Assembly: GCA_019137255.1 (NCBI GenBank)
Contig: WPDH01000156.1
Coordinates: forward strand, 186,001-250,000
Length of the DNA stretch: 64,000 nt
Direction of reading: 5' to 3'
From: Corinectria fuckeliana
Lineage: Eukaryota; Ascomycota; Sordariomycetes; Hypocreales; Nectriaceae
Below the pieces are notes generated by a model that did no database searches, was not told where the DNA came from, and was given only the letters and a program-made list of their open reading frames with translations. Below, piece after piece: positions 59,117 to 64,000 of this stretch. Both the position numbers and the translations under genes were made by a program. Position 1 is the stretch's first letter, and every line of letters starts with the position of its first letter.

Positions 59117-62100
59117 GGCCTTGTACTTGGGCAGGCTCCTATCCTGTGCCTTCTCTTCCCAATTAAGGTGTCTTGCAGATGTGGAATCGATTGTTGGAGG
59201 CGGGTTTCTGGGGGGTTTGTTGCGGAGCGGATTACGGTTGAGGCGGAGGTGGTGTGTGGTGAAGGTTTTCGAGGTCGAGCGCCGAGACCAAAGTGGGAAG
59301 GGAGAGTTGGATGAGCGACGGACCGGGGTGGTGGGCGTTCAGCACGGGGTATGGAACAGTGCCAGCGTGAGACGGTTGGCTAGGTGCAGGGTTAATAAAG
59401 AAAGTAAAAAAACATGCTGGTCTTCCTTGATCTAGACAGAGAGAGGGAGAGAGGGACTAGAAAGGGGACAGAGGAGAGATGTCGTGGTTGTTCAGTGAAC
59501 GAAGAACAAGCCAGTGTGCGGGCGTGCAAAAGTGAATAGGGTGGGTATTTCTTCTTTTTTCTTCTTCTGCCTCTTCTCCTCACTCTGGATATTAGCTGCA
59601 CCCGGGAAACGGAATGCCCCAGTGGGAAACTTGGGTAGTTCAGCCTCGGGGCGCCAAATTGACTGGCTGAACGGAGACGAAATTGGTCGCATTCCTCTGG
59701 AAACGGGCCCCTAGATTAAAAGTGAGCACACAAGCCAGGCACCACTAGCCAGTCGGTGACTGACACCACCTTGCCCACTCATGCACGCACTTTGGACCGG
59801 CAACGCGACACATGGCTTCAGAAGCATAGGGCACAAGGGGGCCCTGGGCTGGGCTGCCCTCCTTTGAATCGCCGCGGCGCCACCTGAGGAGAAAAGGCAC
59901 TGGCTGACTGACTGACCGACTGACTGAGGCGCCCATTCATCGACGGCAGTCACCGAACTGGAGACAAAGGGCGTTACAGGGCTACGGAGCTGGCTGACAG
60001 GGCTTCAAGCAGGGCTAAAGTGCCCGGGCCCGACGGGAGGCGAGGGCGGCGGCGAATGGCTCGGTCCCATCCATTGTCCACTGTCGTTGGCCCAGCGGCA
60101 GCCGAGCCCATCCAACTCGGCCTTTCCAAATCTGTTCCACAATGGGAATGCCTCCTCCGGACAATGGAACTTGTTAGCCAGCCTGGCCGACCGGCTGACT
60201 GGCTGACTAGCGGCTAACTGGCTGGCTAACTGGGCTCAACTGTATCCCCCAGACCCAATCGTCGACCCAGAGATCGATCGGCTTCCACTGCCCCTGTTGC
60301 TCGCTCTTCCCCTTGCCTCCCTCACCTCTTCTCTTCCCTAAAACCATGTGATAATTATGCTGACTGCCGCAGTCTACGGCCACGATGCAAGGCACGCACG
60401 CCAATAGGCCGCTTCAATCATCCCATCATATCATCCCGCAGGAGGTAAACCCTTTCTTCTCCTTCTCCACCCGTTTTCCTAGCTAGCCACAATGACTTCC
60501 TCCTCTCCAATTGTCTCTTCTCATCTCAGGCCCATTGCCAATGCGGGCGATTGCCAGCTCTGCTTTGCTTCCAAATCCCGATAGATGGTGCCGCAAGCTT
60601 CGGCATGCCCGCGTCGGATTCGGCTCGGTCGCTGCCAAAAAGGTGCGACACTTACATAGTATAAGACAGCATCAATCAAGAAACCGGGAACTTGGTGATG
60701 GCGACCAATCTAAAAGGGGCTAACTTGGATAGCCATGGTCGGGGCCTAGTTAGACTAGGCGTTCTGACCCAAGATGGTGCTCAATCTCATCTCATCGCGA
60801 AGGCTACCGGTAATCAGTCACGACGAGCCACGGCGCTCTTTTCTCGGCCGCCTATTAGTCTATCTGTCATCGTCAAGCTGGGCACGTCTGTCAACTTCGC
60901 TCAGCTAATGCATACTGGTTACTCACATTAAAGCGTTGGGAGCCAACTTCAATTGGAGAATAAAAGGAGGTAAATATCACTCCATCACGCTCTCGACCCC
61001 TAAGCTTTGAAGAGGATAATAGCATGCCATTGGAGACAAAAAGGAGGGGAAATCTTGGAGACAACGGTGGGTGACAAGGTATAGATACAAGATCGTCCAG
61101 CGGGCGTGTGCGAAAATGTCACTCTAGCCCGGGAACACGAACAAGGAAGCTCGTGTTGATTCATAAATCAACCATGCCTGCAGCAAGTGTTGGTTGCTGA
61201 TGACGACGACCTCACCTAACTGCGCCGATGCGCATTCACCCCCCCTGGCTTCTTGCGTCAATCACCGCTGGGCCAGAGATAAGAAACATCTCGCCGGAGA
61301 ACCAGAGATAGAGGCAGAGGAGGTACTGAATAGAGCCGCGGCAAGCCTACATACATACAGAGCTTCCGCGCCATTATTGAAGATCAGGGCAGTTGAGAAC
61401 CTGTTAACTACCTACCTACCAAAAGCCGCCCACTGACTTGACTCCCTCGTGGGATCAACGCCCGGGAAGTGGGCTGGTGGACTTGACTTGCTGCGCATGG
61501 GCGTGGAGCCGGGCGGGATGCGAGTGAGTGGAGCGTCAAAGTCCAGCGTCTCGACGACAACGCTTGAATTTGCGACTATACAGACAAGCAAAGTGCGGAT
61601 ACTGGATGTACTACATATTATGTATCCGAGATGATACATGGACAGGGAATGTGAATTGAACAAAGTGCCGAAAATGAGGTAGGAGCGAACTCTCTTTATT
61701 CAACCCCGTCATCTTCAGGCAAAAGACCGAAGCGATATTCGTACGTGAAATGCCGACATGTGCAAGTCGTCGTCAGCCGCCGTCATAGCCTATCCATAAT
61801 TATATTCGTATCCATCCCACCACACAATCCAACGATCCAACAATAAAATCCAACGTGCGTCGGATATCCCGCCAGAATTCTCTCCTCCACATTAACAATA
61901 TGTAAAGGAAATACGTGTCGCTGCGGATCAGCTAATCACCGACGCCTTAGTTTGAATACCTAAGTACGAAACGTGCCGTGACCCGACAGGTAATATCCGT
62001 TCGTGTTTTCTAGTCCGGCACATGGGCAACTATTTGGGCAACTATTCTGTAATTATATTCATCCATTAGCATGTCTGTCCGTTGCAAGCCTTCCAGCCAC

Positions 62101-63925
62101 CCGTCAACCGATCGGATTCTAGATTGCGCCTTCGTGGAGACGGAGGGGCTGTTGAGACTCGGGGGTTTTCGAAATTAGGCGGTATTATATTTAATACGTG
62201 CAATAGTGAGCACGTTGTGCTGTTTGTGCTCGCTTCGGTCTCGTCTCAATGTGATACTCCATCACGGCTCGCTTGTGAGACACGGAAACAAGAGGAACAA
62301 AGGGGCATTGATAAACAGAGCAACTTGTCGGATCTCAATGACGTCCCTATGGAACCATGCTCGAGATCATCAGTCTTGAACAGCAAATACTTCTGAAACG
62401 AGATATACAATCCAACGGGCGGCTCATCTAGCCAATCCAGTTCACCTGCTGTACTACCACAGACATTTGAATCTCCTATCCTCGTTTCTTCTGACCTGGA
62501 ATCCCTGGATCAAGTAGAGAGAGACCTTGTTCTTGTGTCTCGAGCGCAATTTCTTTGGATGAAGCACAAGGAAAGGCCCGCTGTTAAAGGGCGACGTCAT
62601 CACACAGAAATGCCCCAAGGATCCCGCCGTCTCCGCCCGTAAATTCGCCGACCAGAGGCCTAGCTTGGATGATCCCTCCGTCGCCCATTTGCGTCTCGTC
62701 TTTTTTTGGGAGTCGTTGCCGCTGGTTGCGAATGGGGTCTGCGACTTCTCCACTGCAATCCACATGTTCCGCCTATAACCAGGTACGGTACGGAGTACTT
62801 CCGACTACATCCATCATGACTTCACTTGATCATTGTGCGGATATGCCCGTGAGCCTCTTGCGTTTGAGTTCCGTCGGACATGGCAGGGCCGGCAGAGCCA
62901 TGTGCAATCATCAACCTAAGCACCTACAGGACGCACGTGTGCTGCCCTACGAATACAGAGCATGTAAGTACGAAGCAATCGATCGATGATGGTTACTACT
63001 AATTCCATCCATGGTTTGACGTTGGAGTAATTACACAGTACCGGCCCGCGATCCACTCACCCAATCCCTCCAGGAGCCTCCAGGAACCTCCCAGACCAGA
63101 GTCCCAGTGGCATCCACCCTCTAAAGTCGGCTCCCCCACCTTTCTTGTCTCCAGTTTGTGACTTTGTGTTGTTGTCGTAGCGCGTCTTTGCTGCTCTGTT
63201 CTGCGCTGCATGTGCAGCATGTACAGTACCTTGGTCACCCTAGCATAACCCCCCCGGCAGCAAAGCCCCCAGCAAGAAAGCCCCGGTTAGCCCCCCGGCC
63301 GGACTTCGTTGTCTTGCATGTTGTTGCTTGCTAGAACTTGTCTGTGCCTGGTCGTCCACCATCTCGTCATCCCGTCATCCTTCTTCATCCACATCCATCT
63401 ATCCAGGGGGGAGCAGAGAAACAGGCTACTGCCACTCCAATCTTCCAAGGTATCGCGGGGAGAGGTTTTCTTGTTCTTTCTTGTTCTCTTCCTCCCGCCC
63501 CTTCCTCTCATTCTCTCTTTCGCCTTTCACTCTTGCCAATTCTGTTACTTCTTCGTTGAACAACAGCTGCCAAGTGTCAACTGCTACCCTCCTGGACCAG
63601 CTCCTTTCTCATCTAATTTAGTCGCTCGCTTTCCAACCACGCCCCGCGTCTCACTCCACTACCACACACCCCCGTTCGCAGAGGAGGCTTACATACCACT
63701 TCACACACTACCAAGATCACATCTCAGGTCGAGACCAGACAATTGTCCGCTCATCACCACTCAATCCAAAACCACAATCTCGTCGCTTGTTTTATTTATC
63801 TTCCGTGCTCCCGCTCCCACGACGGAGAGCTGCCTCGCCTTTTCGACGACGCTCCCTCAACCCCCCACGAAACGCCTTTCACAAGGCACCGTGTCGACGA
63901 GGACAGCTTCGTAGTCGTCGAGGGC
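59117..63925. other. 4.8 kb intergenic region
   Basis: No supported gene. Seen are the promoter of the Whi5-like gene, repeated GGCTGACTGGCTAAC-like sequences at about 59900-59930 and 60175-60235, a CTACCTACCTACC motif near 61408, and a long pyrimidine-rich leader (about 63340-63920) before the last gene. Open frames are short and featureless. Confidence 0.5.
60175..60235. repeat. CTGGCTGACTGGCTAAC-like short repeats
   Basis: A cluster of overlapping GGCTGACT/GGCTAACT units. A similar run (GGCTGACTGACTGACCGACTGACTG) lies at about 59901-59926. Probably simple-sequence DNA. Confidence 0.65.
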
Positions 63926-64000
63926 CATGGCTCCGTCCTTTCTTAACTTCAAAGACCTGCGCCGCCGGTCGAGGGCCAGCTTCCGCACCGATCGCTCCAC
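63926..64000 (+). CDS. 5' end of a gene running off the window (25 codons)
   Basis: The window ends 75 bases into an open frame starting MAPSFLNFKDLRRRSRASFR. The start has a good context (GGGCCATGGC) after a ~600 bp pyrimidine-rich, intron-poor leader typical of strongly expressed or regulated fungal genes. The basic, Ser-rich beginning suggests a cytoplasmic or nuclear protein. It is too short to name. Confidence 0.65.

Overview
The window comes from the nuclear genome of a filamentous ascomycete, most likely a Sordariomycete. The genes are split by short spliceosomal introns (mostly 48-110 bp, GT/AG, often with a CTAAC/CTAAT-type branch site). Coding DNA is rich in C/G-ending codons, spacers are long, and the gene set is typical of Pezizomycotina (metacaspase, pericentrin-like spindle pole protein, POM152, VPS74). 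I cannot place it to genus. There is no bacterial, viral, CRISPR or clearly transposon-derived sequence.

Layout: a conserved two-TM protein (+, 414-1451) is followed by a 3 kb spacer with tRNA-like relics. Next come VPS74/GOLPH3 (+, 4498-5790) and, convergent to it, the ribosome-biogenesis protein SURF6/RRP14 (-, 6990-8912) and a PDAP1/PP28-type phosphoprotein (-, 9721-10684). A gene-poor block (10.7-15.0 kb) has weak traces of an unresolved minus-strand locus. It is followed by an F-box/LRR-like protein (-), mitochondrial succinyl-CoA:3-ketoacid CoA-transferase (-) and a VOC-fold protein (-). UTP22 (+, 22294-25669) is tail-to-tail with POM152 (-, 25973-29869). POM152 is divergent from a UCH-type deubiquitinase (+, 31019-32689), which is convergent with an FBXO21-like F-box protein (-, 33082-35115). 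That gene shares a 649 bp divergent promoter with a 1,400-residue pericentrin-like protein (+, 35765-40032). A seven-exon type I metacaspase (-, 40713-43023) precedes a 5 kb spacer. An unknown conserved protein (-, 48114-49920), a Ser/Thr-rich single-pass membrane protein (+, ending 55086), a Whi5/Nrm1-like G1/S repressor candidate (-, 57899-59116), a 4.8 kb spacer, and the first 25 codons of a gene running off the right edge (63926 onward) complete it.

The genes are housekeeping functions and do not form one pathway, gene cluster or operon. Loose themes are ribosome biogenesis (SURF6/RRP14, UTP22), nuclear pore and spindle pole (POM152, Pcp1-like), ubiquitin biology (UCH, FBXO21-like, a possible second F-box protein) and cell-cycle or death control (Whi5-like, metacaspase). 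I rebuilt exon structures by hand from splice consensus, reading frame and family resemblance, and each stated model closes in frame. No striking new system was found. The best leads are a basic insertion in the UCH catalytic domain, a 524 bp metacaspase intron whose retention would truncate the enzyme, two conserved-looking proteins of unknown function, and the unresolved locus at 11.8-14.4 kb.
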